A stretch of DNA of 64,000 bases from contig NC_014623.1 in the NCBI RefSeq assembly GCF_000165485.1, positions 9,752,893 through 9,816,892 on the forward strand, in the 5' to 3' direction. The translations under genes and the position numbers were made by a program. How positions within the stretch are numbered: the stretch's first letter is position 1; the number at the start of each line of letters is the position of its first letter. The DNA comes from Stigmatella aurantiaca DW4/3-1. GTDB lineage: Bacteria; Myxococcota; Myxococcia; Myxococcales; Myxococcaceae. Under the pieces are notes generated by a model, which was not told the DNA's origin, searched no databases, and saw only the letters and a program-made list of their open reading frames with translations. Shown here one piece after another: positions 33,253 through 42,796 of this stretch.

Positions 33253-34032
33253 TTACTTCTTCATGCCTGTGTTCGTGGGCGGAGTGGCCTTGTTCATGTC
33301 CGTCGAACCGGCCTTGGTCCCGTCCATGGAACCCGTCCCCGGGTTGTGACCCATGTGCACGTCGCCCGAGCCCCCGACACCCGCGGGCTGCGGGGCGAGC
33401 TTGCCCAACACGGTGTAGGCCTGCTGCCGGTGCTGGGAGACGTGCTGGATGTTCTCATTGATGAGCGCCAGAACATCCGCGTTGCCGCTGAAGGCCTGCT
33501 GGCCTGCGGCCAACTTGCCCAGCACCATGTCATGGGCGCCGAGCTGGTTGGCCATATAGGCGGAGTCGAACGGCGCGCCCTTCAGCGCCTGAAGCTTCTC
33601 CATGGACGCCTTGTCCGCGACCTTGGCCTTCTTCTCCACGTCGTTGATGGGCTTGGGCTCGGCCAGCTTCAGCCCCTTGCCCTGCGCGTAGGTCATCAGC
33701 TTCTGGTCCGCCGCGGTGTGCTCCTGCACCATCATACTGCCAAAAGACTTCACATCCGGGTTGCTGGCGTTCTGCTGGGCAATCTCGCCGAGCTTGATCT
33801 CCTGCTGATTCGCATGGTGCAGCCGCTCGAGATAGGCCTTCTCGTCCGCGGGAATGGTGACCCCCATGTGCTCCACCACGCCGGACTTCGTACCTGCCTT
33901 CGCACCCGCCTTGGTGCCTGCCGCTGGGCCTTGGGTGGCCGTGGTGGGGGCGGGGGCCGTCCCCTGGGCCCATGCGGCAGAACCACAGATCAGCGAACCG
34001 GCAACCAGGAAACTCTGAATCGCGCGCTTCAT
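33253..34032 (-). CDS. Secreted DUF4142 protein
   Basis: 259 aa. A signal peptide (MKRAIQSFLVAGSLICGSAA then WAQG) precedes a Pro/Thr/Gly linker and a helical ferritin-like DUF4142 domain: LERLHHANQQEIKLGEIAQQ, VKSFGSMMVQEHTAADQKLM, MVLGKLAAGQQAFSG and LINENIQHVSQHRQQAYTVL. The conserved His/Glu spacing matches the family, which is exported and of unknown biochemical function. The C-terminal tail (GDVHMGHNPGTGSMDG) is Met/His-rich and could bind a metal such as copper, as inference only. ATG 34032 follows AAGGAAG; the upstream frame to 34125 is not used. Confidence 0.85.
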   Translation of the reverse strand: MKRAIQSFLVAGSLICGSAAWAQGTAPAPTTATQGPAAGTKAGAKAGTKSGVVEHMGVTIPADEKAYLERLHHANQQEIKLGEIAQQNASNPDVKSFGSMMVQEHTAADQKLMTYAQGKGLKLAEPKPINDVEKKAKVADKASMEKLQALKGAPFDSAYMANQLGAHDMVLGKLAAGQQAFSGNADVLALINENIQHVSQHRQQAYTVLGKLAPQPAGVGGSGDVHMGHNPGTGSMDGTKAGSTDMNKATPPTNTGMKK

Positions 34033-34226
34033 GAGTGCTTCCTTTCGAAGAGGGACGTCTGGAAGACGTCCGATGAACGACAGGGCTGCACCATCGTTGG
34101 TGGCAGTGTTGGGAACACGAGACATGTGGCCGCAACGTGTAACGCCAGACGATGGCGCGCTGGCGTTCCGTGGTTTCTATTCAGCAACCGACACTGCCCT
34201 GGCACTCCAGGGCAGGCCCGCTGCTG

Positions 34227-35144
34227 TCAGCGGCGCTTGAGCACCTGGATATTCGTGGCGACGGTCTCGCCTGAAACCAGATCAAAGGAGGCCCGGACGC
34301 GGCTGCCTTCCTGAATGCGAGCCAACGGAATGCGCTGGGCGCCCCGGGTCGCGCGGGTGCCATCATTCACACGCAGCAGGTAGGGCTCGCCCGTCTCGAA
34401 GTCGATGACCTCGATGGCCTGCCGGGAGACATCCTTCACGCGCCCCTCGAAAATGGCACTGGCCACGGCGGTGTCCTCTCCCACGGCCCCCGCACCGCCC
34501 GTGCCTTGGCGCTGGGCGGTCTCCACCTCGGCCTGAAGCCGCCGCACCTCAGCCTGTAACCGGGCAATCTCCTCTTGGGCTTGCGCAGGCGTCAGCGCCG
34601 CGGCGCCACCAGGGGCCCCTGCCGGCGAAGTGCCTGCTGGCGGAGTCACTGCCGGCGAAGTGCCTGCTGGGGGAGTCCCGATCGGCGTCGTCCCGGCGGG
34701 AGCCGTTCCCGCTGGAGGGGTCACCGTGGGCGTCCCGGTGCCTGGAGCCGTCCCAGGCACCGGGGGGGTGGCGGTTCCTCCAATGGGCGCAATGCTTCCC
34801 GTCCCGCCTCCAGGCACGGTCCCAGGTTGGGGAACCGTCGTCCCAGTTCCAAACGAGGACGAAGACCCCGTCCCCGAAAGGCCACTGCCTGCCTGCCCAG
34901 ACCCACCCACACCTCCGGTGGTCCCAAAACCATCCACCCCCCCGTCACTCGTGAAGGAGCCAGAGGTTCCCAGCGGCTGGGTGGACGGCACCGTGAACGT
35001 CCCAGAGGAAGGCGTCTGCTGCGTGCCGCCCACCGTGGCGCTGTCTGTTCCCGTGCCCACGCCCCCGCCTACCTGCTGGGCATGGACGGCCAGGGGAATA
35101 CCCAGTGTGAACACGAGCGCGGCCGACAGGATCTTCTTTCGCAT
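34227..35144 (-). CDS. Secreted low-complexity protein with coiled coil and beta-rich C-terminal domain
   Basis: 305 aa. Signal MRKKILSAALVFTLGIPLAV then HAQ. The mature protein starts with a long Gly/Thr/Pro-rich region with degenerate P-x-G-T repeats (PPAGTAPAGTTPIG, PPAGTSPAVTPPAG). Then comes a coiled coil (AQEEIARLQAEVRRLQAEVE) and a compact C-terminal domain (AIFEGRVKDVSRQAIEVIDF, LLRVNDGTRATRG, GSRVRASFDLVSGE) resembling small periplasmic beta-barrel domains. It probably crosses or spaces the periplasm. ATG 35144 follows AAGGAG at nine bases. It is divergent from glgX and co-directional with the DUF4142 gene 194 bases further on. Confidence 0.75.
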   Translation of the reverse strand: MRKKILSAALVFTLGIPLAVHAQQVGGGVGTGTDSATVGGTQQTPSSGTFTVPSTQPLGTSGSFTSDGGVDGFGTTGGVGGSGQAGSGLSGTGSSSSFGTGTTVPQPGTVPGGGTGSIAPIGGTATPPVPGTAPGTGTPTVTPPAGTAPAGTTPIGTPPAGTSPAVTPPAGTSPAGAPGGAAALTPAQAQEEIARLQAEVRRLQAEVETAQRQGTGGAGAVGEDTAVASAIFEGRVKDVSRQAIEVIDFETGEPYLLRVNDGTRATRGAQRIPLARIQEGSRVRASFDLVSGETVATNIQVLKRR

Positions 35145-35410
35145 GGATTCGGGCTCCTTGCCTTCCCGTGCGCAGAAGTTGGGTTCCCAACACCGCAAGA
35201 CCAAGGGGGGGAGAGCCGGGGAAAACCGCACCGGTCGGCTGATCGCCTGGTGGGCCAGGTCCCATGCGCACGGGGCCCGCCCTCCGCACTCCCCGCTACC
35301 GGGTGTCAGGCGCTCTACACCCCAGTGTCCTGGAAGGCCATCTCGCCTTGAAGGCAACGGCGCAAGTCCTCAGATTCAGCGAACAATCCGGCAAGAGGAA
35401 CGGATAACCG

Positions 35411-37546
<2,136 letters not shown>

Positions 37547-37567
37547 CCACCGCGCCAGGCCCCCTCG

Positions 37568-37608
37568 AAGAGCCCGCCCGGAGCCGAGAAGGCCCGCGGC
37601 GGGCTCTT
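37568..37608 (+). terminator. Terminator after glgX
   Basis: A perfect ten-base stem AAGAGCCCGC (37568-37577) / GCGGGCTCTT (37599-37608) with a 21-base GC-rich loop, followed by TGGCTT. It lies 22 bases after the glgX stop. Confidence 0.7.
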
Positions 37609-37647
37609 GGCTTGAGAGTCCTGGCCCAGGTGACGCACATTCCGGGA

Positions 37648-38256
37648 ATGAATGCATGGAAACAGCAGGCGGCGTGGGCTGGGCTGATAGCGCTCGCCGT
37701 CACCCACGCATGTCCTCATTCCTTTGGGCGAGGTGGCATCATCGACCATGCCGTGTACAAGGATTTGATGGATCGCTTGCGAGCGCACTGCAATCAGGAT
37801 GAACGCGACGAATTCTGTGAAGTTCCTTCGAGCGAATGGTGCCTCAAAAACTGCGGCGGCCCCAATGGCCGATGGTGCTGGGAGTCGGCGTGGCCGTCCT
37901 CTTGCCATTGCCCTTCGCCATCCTTTGGAACACCTTGCTCAGACCACCGCACTCCACACCGGCCCCTCACGAAAGACGCATCAGCCCGGTACTCGATGCC
38001 CAAGAGCGCGCCCGGCTGGAAACCTACCACCGGGGTTGCAAACAGAGCGCCGATTGTGAGCCCCCCTTGGGCTGCTTGGTCGACGGACGCGTGGGCCAGA
38101 TTTACTGCGCGGACAGCCAGTGCACCACAGACCTCGAATGCCCCGAGGGGCTCGCCTGCCGCAACATCGCCACCCGGGGAGCGGGCCCTTGGGTACGGCT
38201 CTGCATTCCAGTGGGTTCCCGTCCACTTGGAGCACGGTGCAACGATACACCGGTGA
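37648..38256 (+). CDS. Doubtful lipoprotein ORF overlapping the next gene
   Basis: The first 65 or so codons look genuine: MNAWKQQAAWAGLIALAV followed by a lipobox-like THAC, then SFGRGGIIDHAVYKDLMDRL and a Cys-containing segment (EFCEVPSSEWCLKNC). The frame then stays open to 38256 but lies out of frame over the 5' part of the better supported Cys-rich gene at 37836. Both frames cannot easily be real for 420 bases. The likeliest reading is a short lipoprotein gene that has lost its stop through a frameshift, or a remnant of one. The ATG has only a weak CGGG upstream. Confidence 0.3.
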   Translation: MNAWKQQAAWAGLIALAVTHACPHSFGRGGIIDHAVYKDLMDRLRAHCNQDERDEFCEVPSSEWCLKNCGGPNGRWCWESAWPSSCHCPSPSFGTPCSDHRTPHRPLTKDASARYSMPKSAPGWKPTTGVANRAPIVSPPWAAWSTDAWARFTARTASAPQTSNAPRGSPAATSPPGERALGYGSAFQWVPVHLEHGATIHR

Positions 38257-38741
38257 GCGCTTCAACGGCCTGCGGGCCCGGCTTGCAATGCAGTGGAAAG
38301 CAAGGCTGGTGCAGCAAGTCCTGCCGGCCAGATTCCCTGGAGGATTGTCCCTCTGGCTTCTTCTGCGACAAGACAACGCCAGAGCCCCTCTGCATTCCCG
38401 CCTGCGAAGCTCAAGGATGTCCTTCCGGCCAACAGTGCATTCAGTATGGCCGAGGCGCTTCTGCCTGCGCGTCCGTCTATGGGCGCAATTGCCAGCAAGA
38501 CACCTGCCCAAAGGACCAGCAATGCAAGGTGCTGGATGATACGGGCCCCGTAGGAAAGATCTGGATGGATTGCATCAACGAATGCCGACCTGGCAGTGAC
38601 CCATGCCCCAACGGACTGACTTGCGCAATCACCCTCTGCCGCCGTCCGTGTGATCCTCAAGACGCCAAAGCCTGCGGCCCAGACTTCCGCTGCGACCCGT
38701 ACCAGCCCGGTTCTCCGTGGTTGTGCGAACCGGATTGGTAG
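37836..38741 (+). CDS. Membrane-anchored Cys-rich extracellular protein
   Basis: 301 aa. A basic N terminus and one hydrophobic segment (MVLGVGVAVLLPLPFAIL) form an uncleaved anchor or signal. The rest has 32 cysteines in repeated patterns of the type C-P-x-G-x-x-C (ECPEGLAC, DCPSGFFC, GCPSGQQC, PCPNGLTC), like the Cys-rich repeats of many myxobacterial surface proteins. It must be exported and disulfide-bonded. No enzyme motif is present. An in-frame TGA at 37818 blocks a longer form. It ends 25 bases before the convergent kinase gene. Confidence 0.75.
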   Translation: MVPQKLRRPQWPMVLGVGVAVLLPLPFAILWNTLLRPPHSTPAPHERRISPVLDAQERARLETYHRGCKQSADCEPPLGCLVDGRVGQIYCADSQCTTDLECPEGLACRNIATRGAGPWVRLCIPVGSRPLGARCNDTPVSASTACGPGLQCSGKQGWCSKSCRPDSLEDCPSGFFCDKTTPEPLCIPACEAQGCPSGQQCIQYGRGASACASVYGRNCQQDTCPKDQQCKVLDDTGPVGKIWMDCINECRPGSDPCPNGLTCAITLCRRPCDPQDAKACGPDFRCDPYQPGSPWLCEPDW

Positions 38742-38766
38742 ATGATCCCCCGCCCATCCGCCCGCA

Positions 38767-39891
38767 TCAATGGCGAACGGGGCGCCCGCTCCGAAACTCA
38801 TGGGGAATGGACTCAGGGCTCGTCTCCATGTCCCCTGGCACCTGGGACGCCGTGGAGATCACCTCGCGCACCTCTGCCACGGCCTCGCGGGGCCCATAAG
38901 GCCGCCCCGAGGAAGCCAGGTACGCGCGCAACGCATCCCGCATGTCGGCCGCCGTGGCATGACGCCCGGCGGGCTCAACGCACAAGGCGCGAAGCGCCAC
39001 GTCTCGCAGCGGTGAGGAAACGGTCGCCAAGACCTGCGCCACCTCCTCCTGGCGGAGCATTGAGGCCCGCTCCGCGAGCCACGCCGGATCCGCCCAGGTG
39101 TCCCGCTCCGGCCAGAGTTTGCCCACCAGCCGCTGAAAACCTCCCGTGAGGCGCGGGGAGGACCGCTCGTGAGGCAAATCCAGCACATGAATGTGGGTCA
39201 GCAACTCCACCAGCACCACCCCCAGGGAGAAGAGGTCCGAGCGCGCCTCGGGGGTTTTCAGGCTCAGCACCTCGGGCGCGGAGTAGTCCACGGCCCCCTT
39301 CAGGGTATGAGCCGGTGTCCGCTGCCGACCGGGAAGGCAGGTGAACACCGCGCCGAAGTCCGTGAGCTTCACCTCGCCGTGCTTGCTCACCCGAAGGGTG
39401 GAGGGGCTCACGGCCCGGTGAACGAGGTGAAACGGCCTCCCGTGGCCATCCTTCAGCGTGTGCGCGTGGTGGAGCGCGTCGGCGGCCCGCGCGATGACAT
39501 AGGCCGCGAATCGCTCGGACACGGGCCTTTGACGCCGGACGGCGCGGCGCAGCACCTGCTCCAGGGCCAGACCGTCCACATATTCCATCACCACCAAGGG
39601 TCGGCTGGACCGCGTCTCCACATGCAGCACCCGCGCGATGGAGGGGTGGTCCAGCCTCCGCGCCACCTGGGCCTCCTCGAGCATCCGGCGGCGTTCCGCG
39701 ATGCGGGCCGTCTTGGGCAGACACTTGATAACCGCCAGCCCACCGGGTCCCCCAGGAGTCTGGCGCTGCGCGAGCACCCGCTCTCCAGCCCCCGCCCTTC
39801 CCAGCTCTCGCACGAGGGCGTAATGCACACCATTCGCGGTGAAAAGGTGGGTTCTTCCCTCGGGGGGTGTGGTGGTGTGGTCTGCGGACAT
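38767..39891 (-). CDS. Ser/Thr kinase-like protein with dead catalytic loop (pseudokinase)
   Basis: 374 aa. Overall kinase fold is clear: lysine in LAVIKCLPK (K56), VMEYVDGLALEQVL, DFG intact (KLTDFGAVFT, D178), YSAPEVLSLKTPEARSDLFS. The catalytic loop, usually HRDVSPQN in this group, reads HRAVSPST: the catalytic Asp is Ala160 and the Mg-binding Asn is Thr165. Phosphotransfer is therefore unlikely; nucleotide binding remains possible. There is no membrane helix, so it is cytoplasmic. The ATG follows GGAGCG. It lies 86 bases downstream of an intact kinase gene in the same direction and may act as its partner or regulator (inference). Confidence 0.85.
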   Translation of the reverse strand: MSADHTTTPPEGRTHLFTANGVHYALVRELGRAGAGERVLAQRQTPGGPGGLAVIKCLPKTARIAERRRMLEEAQVARRLDHPSIARVLHVETRSSRPLVVMEYVDGLALEQVLRRAVRRQRPVSERFAAYVIARAADALHHAHTLKDGHGRPFHLVHRAVSPSTLRVSKHGEVKLTDFGAVFTCLPGRQRTPAHTLKGAVDYSAPEVLSLKTPEARSDLFSLGVVLVELLTHIHVLDLPHERSSPRLTGGFQRLVGKLWPERDTWADPAWLAERASMLRQEEVAQVLATVSSPLRDVALRALCVEPAGRHATAADMRDALRAYLASSGRPYGPREAVAEVREVISTASQVPGDMETSPESIPHEFRSGRPVRH

Positions 39892-39927
39892 GCAAGCGCT
39901 CCTGCCAATCGTTCAAGTCATTCGAGT

Positions 39928-39958
39928 ATTGCCTACCCACTGGGTGGTATAAGGCAAT
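39928..39958. repeat. Inverted repeat upstream of the pseudokinase gene
   Basis: ATTGCCT (39928-39934) and AGGCAAT (39952-39958) are perfect arms, with inner partial pairing ACCCAC/GTGGT. It is in the short gap between the two kinase genes, next to a run of seven T on the minus strand (complement of 39959-39965). It may be an attenuator or operator for the pseudokinase. Confidence 0.45.
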
Positions 39959-39977
39959 AAAAAAAGCCCGCACTGAA

Positions 39978-41942
39978 TTATTCGCTGAAGACTTCCACGA
40001 ACGTCGCGATTCCGATGTTGGTGTGCTTGAAGGTGTCCTTCGTGGAACCCGGGGCCTTGATCAGCCCAAACTCCCCGTCAAAACCGTCTTCGGCCACGGC
40101 GCAGATGGGAAAGCGGGGGCCGTTGACCAACTGGGCCTCCGTGTAGCGAATATAGAACCGGTCTCCGCCCCCGCCCCAGATGTGCCCGAACAGCCGGGTA
40201 CCGCGAGGCAGTTGGTGCTTGTACAGGTCAGACGCCACCCAGCTCACGATGGGTCCCACCCGGAAGGAGACAGAATCGTTGCCGTTGGTAGGGGGATAGT
40301 TGGGATTGAGCCGGACATTCATGCCGTCCCTCGCCCTGATGCGAATGGCCTCCATGGCCTCGATGGCTTCGGGCGGACAGGCTTGGGGCTCGGGCCGCAC
40401 AGGTATCCCCGTACAGCTCACAACGAAACCAGCCACGGCGCACACCGCGCCCTTGCCGGAGCGAGGAGTCTTGGGGATGACCTTGCCCGGCGGAGGGAAT
40501 GGCGGCTGGGCAGGCAAAGGCGTCTCGGGGTTCTTCACGGGGCTGTCTTTCTGCGGAGCGTCAGGAGAGGAGAACGGCAAGAAGAGCAGCGGCGAGACTG
40601 CCACGGGAGCCGGCGGCGTGGGGAGCAGCGGCCAGAACGAGTCCGGAGAGGGCGGAATGAGCGGTCCCCTGACTTTGAGCGGAGAGGCAGGCGCCACGGG
40701 CAGAGCCCGGGGAACAACCTCGGCCTGAGGCCACACAGCCCACAGGCCCACGGCCAACACCCCCAAAGCCCCCGCCGCCATGATCCGCGTCCATCCTGCC
40801 GACCCGTTCCGTGCCTGAACGGACAACAGCAAGTCCCGCTGGTTCCGCGCGGCCTCCCGCCGCTGTTCCTCGTGACCTTCCAACGCTTTGAGCTCATGCG
40901 CCGCGAGGACCTCCTCGTCCTTCGCCACCACGCCGTCCCCCGGTGTGGGAGGCAGGGTGGTGGCCAGTTCTGGAGCCTTCACCGGGCGCGGCGCATAAAC
41001 CTGAGCATCCCAGACACCCGCCTGCTTCAGCACGTGCTCCAATGCGGCACAGAGACGACGCCCATTCCGATACCGTTGCCTGGGGTTCTTGGAGAGCAGC
41101 CGCAACACCACGTGGCTCAGCGCGGGGGGAATCCGGGAGTTGATCAGATGAAGGGGAACGGGACGTTGCCGGGCCACCTGCCGGGCAAACGCCGCATTGG
41201 GGAGTCCCTCCGGAAAGGGCAGCACTTCGGTGAGCACCACGTAGAGCATCACGCCCACGGAGTACCAGTCATCCGTCGGCCGGAACCGGTAGGGCGAAGC
41301 CCCTTCGAGCTGGGAGGCCAGCACGCGAGGGCTGCAATACGGTGGGGTGAAGGGCCGCGCGCCACCGCGCGTGAGGGTCCCCGTCCCACCGGCCTCACCC
41401 GCGCCAAAGTCCGCCAGGAATGGCTCTCCATCCGCCGCCCTCACCAGCACATTGCCGGGCTTCACGTCCCGGTGCAGCACCCCCGCCTCATGGGCGGCTT
41501 GAAGTGCGAGCACCACCTTCTGGCACAGCCGCACCAACTCCCGGAGCGACGGGTTGGTGCGCCGAACCCACTCCAGCAACGTGGCGCCCTGCACCCACTC
41601 GAGGACGACATAGTGGAGACCCGTCTCTGGATCTTTCCACCGCCCATGTGCCACCACTCGAACCACGTTGGCATGCGAGACCTGAAGCAACAGCCTCAAC
41701 TCACGCGCGGCCCGTGCATCCCCGCGTGGGTTGTTTCCCGGAGAGTGCAAACTGAACTTGAGGGCATACCGGCAGCCAGGCCGCTCCACACTCTCCACCA
41801 GCCACACGCTGCCGTAGCCGCCAGAGTCCACGTGGCGCAGCAACCGGAAGCCACTCACCACCGTCCCGGGTGGGAGGTAATCCGGGTGAACCTCGGTGCC
41901 AGGGAAAAGGCCATGTGGCTCCGTTGTTCCCTCCACCCTCAT
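39978..41942 (-). CDS. Ser/Thr protein kinase with membrane helix and exported domain
   Basis: 654 aa. The kinase domain (about 28-300) has G-loop DSGGYGSVWLV, lysine in YALKFSL, HRDVKPGN, LADFGAG and a normal activation region, so it should be active. A linker is followed by a single transmembrane helix (GALGVLAVGLWAVWP, about 395), a Pro/Ser-rich spacer, and a C-terminal exported domain (VCAVAGFVVSCTGIPVRPEP ... WVASDLYKHQLPRGTRLFGH) with two Cys near its start. The ATG at 41942 follows GAGGAGGGGG and overlaps the stop of the DUF2381-like gene by four bases, so the two are coupled. Confidence 0.9.
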   Translation of the reverse strand: MRVEGTTEPHGLFPGTEVHPDYLPPGTVVSGFRLLRHVDSGGYGSVWLVESVERPGCRYALKFSLHSPGNNPRGDARAARELRLLLQVSHANVVRVVAHGRWKDPETGLHYVVLEWVQGATLLEWVRRTNPSLRELVRLCQKVVLALQAAHEAGVLHRDVKPGNVLVRAADGEPFLADFGAGEAGGTGTLTRGGARPFTPPYCSPRVLASQLEGASPYRFRPTDDWYSVGVMLYVVLTEVLPFPEGLPNAAFARQVARQRPVPLHLINSRIPPALSHVVLRLLSKNPRQRYRNGRRLCAALEHVLKQAGVWDAQVYAPRPVKAPELATTLPPTPGDGVVAKDEEVLAAHELKALEGHEEQRREAARNQRDLLLSVQARNGSAGWTRIMAAGALGVLAVGLWAVWPQAEVVPRALPVAPASPLKVRGPLIPPSPDSFWPLLPTPPAPVAVSPLLFLPFSSPDAPQKDSPVKNPETPLPAQPPFPPPGKVIPKTPRSGKGAVCAVAGFVVSCTGIPVRPEPQACPPEAIEAMEAIRIRARDGMNVRLNPNYPPTNGNDSVSFRVGPIVSWVASDLYKHQLPRGTRLFGHIWGGGGDRFYIRYTEAQLVNGPRFPICAVAEDGFDGEFGLIKAPGSTKDTFKHTNIGIATFVEVFSE

Positions 41943-42637
41943 GGCCGTCCCCCTCCTCGCGACGCGTCTGGAGGCGGAGCAGCCACGGACAACTCCGTCA
42001 CATTGAATGCTCTCGCGCCGCCCTGCTCCGAGACGATCAGCTTGCACCGAAGTCTCTTCTTCTCCGTGGGAGCCTCCCACTCCACCACCATGCGGGCGCT
42101 TCCTCCCGGCAACAAAGAAGTGCCCTCCAAGAGCCTGACCGCCACCTTCGGAGAGGCCTTTTCGGACTGCCAATGGTCCACGACCGCTTCCCCGGGCGTC
42201 CAGGGCAGCTCACCTCGCGCCAGGGAGAGCGTGACCTCCAGCGCCATCCACCCGGTGGCCACATACAACCGTGCCTGACGGACCGTCATGCCAGGAGGTG
42301 TCCAATCCTCGGGGCTCAGCGTCATGACCCTGACGCCCTGCTCACCGAGGATGCCCAGGGCAATCAACCCCGTCAGGCCCTGCGCCTCCCTGGGAGGAAC
42401 CGCCTGTTCCACCTGCTGCGCATCCCTCCCAGCGTGCCCCCCGGACGGCCCTTCCGGGGAAGCATCGAGAGGCGACGCACCCTGGTAGCCCTCCGCCTGC
42501 CCGGGTCCACCTTCGCGCACCACCTGTCGCAGGGCGTGCACGTCCACGGGCGGGGCTTCGGGGTGGGGCTGCGCCAGGGCAGCCGTTCCCACCAGATGAA
42601 TCCACAGCCAAACAACCCCGCAAGGCGGACCAGACAC
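41939..42637 (-). CDS. DUF2381-like secreted protein, shortened
   Basis: 232 aa. The C-terminal half matches the end of myxobacterial DUF2381 proteins: AQGLTGLIALGILGEQGVRV, WMALEVTLSLARGELPWTPG, SLLPGGSARMVVEWEAP. The usual N-terminal domain seems to be missing: a short signal-like stretch (VVWLWIHLVGTAALAQ) leads straight into a low-complexity linker. The GTG start at 42637 has a strong GGGAGG. DUF2381 genes in myxobacteria often sit next to a Ser/Thr kinase, as here, with translational coupling, so a joint sensing role with the kinase's exported domain is inferred. Confidence 0.65.
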   Translation of the reverse strand: MSGPPCGVVWLWIHLVGTAALAQPHPEAPPVDVHALRQVVREGGPGQAEGYQGASPLDASPEGPSGGHAGRDAQQVEQAVPPREAQGLTGLIALGILGEQGVRVMTLSPEDWTPPGMTVRQARLYVATGWMALEVTLSLARGELPWTPGEAVVDHWQSEKASPKVAVRLLEGTSLLPGGSARMVVEWEAPTEKKRLRCKLIVSEQGGARAFNVTELSVAAPPPDASRGGGRP

Positions 42638-42738
42638 GGGAAACCTCCCAGGTCCACACCCTAACAGAGGCTCCTGACGTCTCCTCCCCTATCGATCAGG
42701 CGAAAGGCCCCTCCGTCCCAGGGAGGCCAGAACGGAAA

Positions 42739-42768
42739 CGGGCCGGCTCCCCAGGGGAAGCCGGCCCG
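42739..42768 (-). terminator. Terminator after the M4 metalloprotease
   Basis: A perfect ten-base stem CGGGCCGGCT (42739-42748) / AGCCGGCCCG (42759-42768) with a ten-base loop, followed on the minus strand by TTTCCGTTCT. It lies 28 bases past the protease stop. Confidence 0.8.
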
Positions 42769-42796
42769 CCTGAAACCCGTTCGCGAGGAAAGGGCG

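Noticed and set aside
34570-34760. Short GC-rich repeats as a possible CRISPR or mobile repeat
   Set aside because: They encode the Pro/Ala/Gly/Thr low-complexity region of a secreted protein and keep reading frame; there are no spacers.
39867-42278. An 803-codon plus-strand frame
   Set aside because: Antisense shadow of the Ser/Thr kinase and DUF2381-like genes; no ribosome binding site and no domain.
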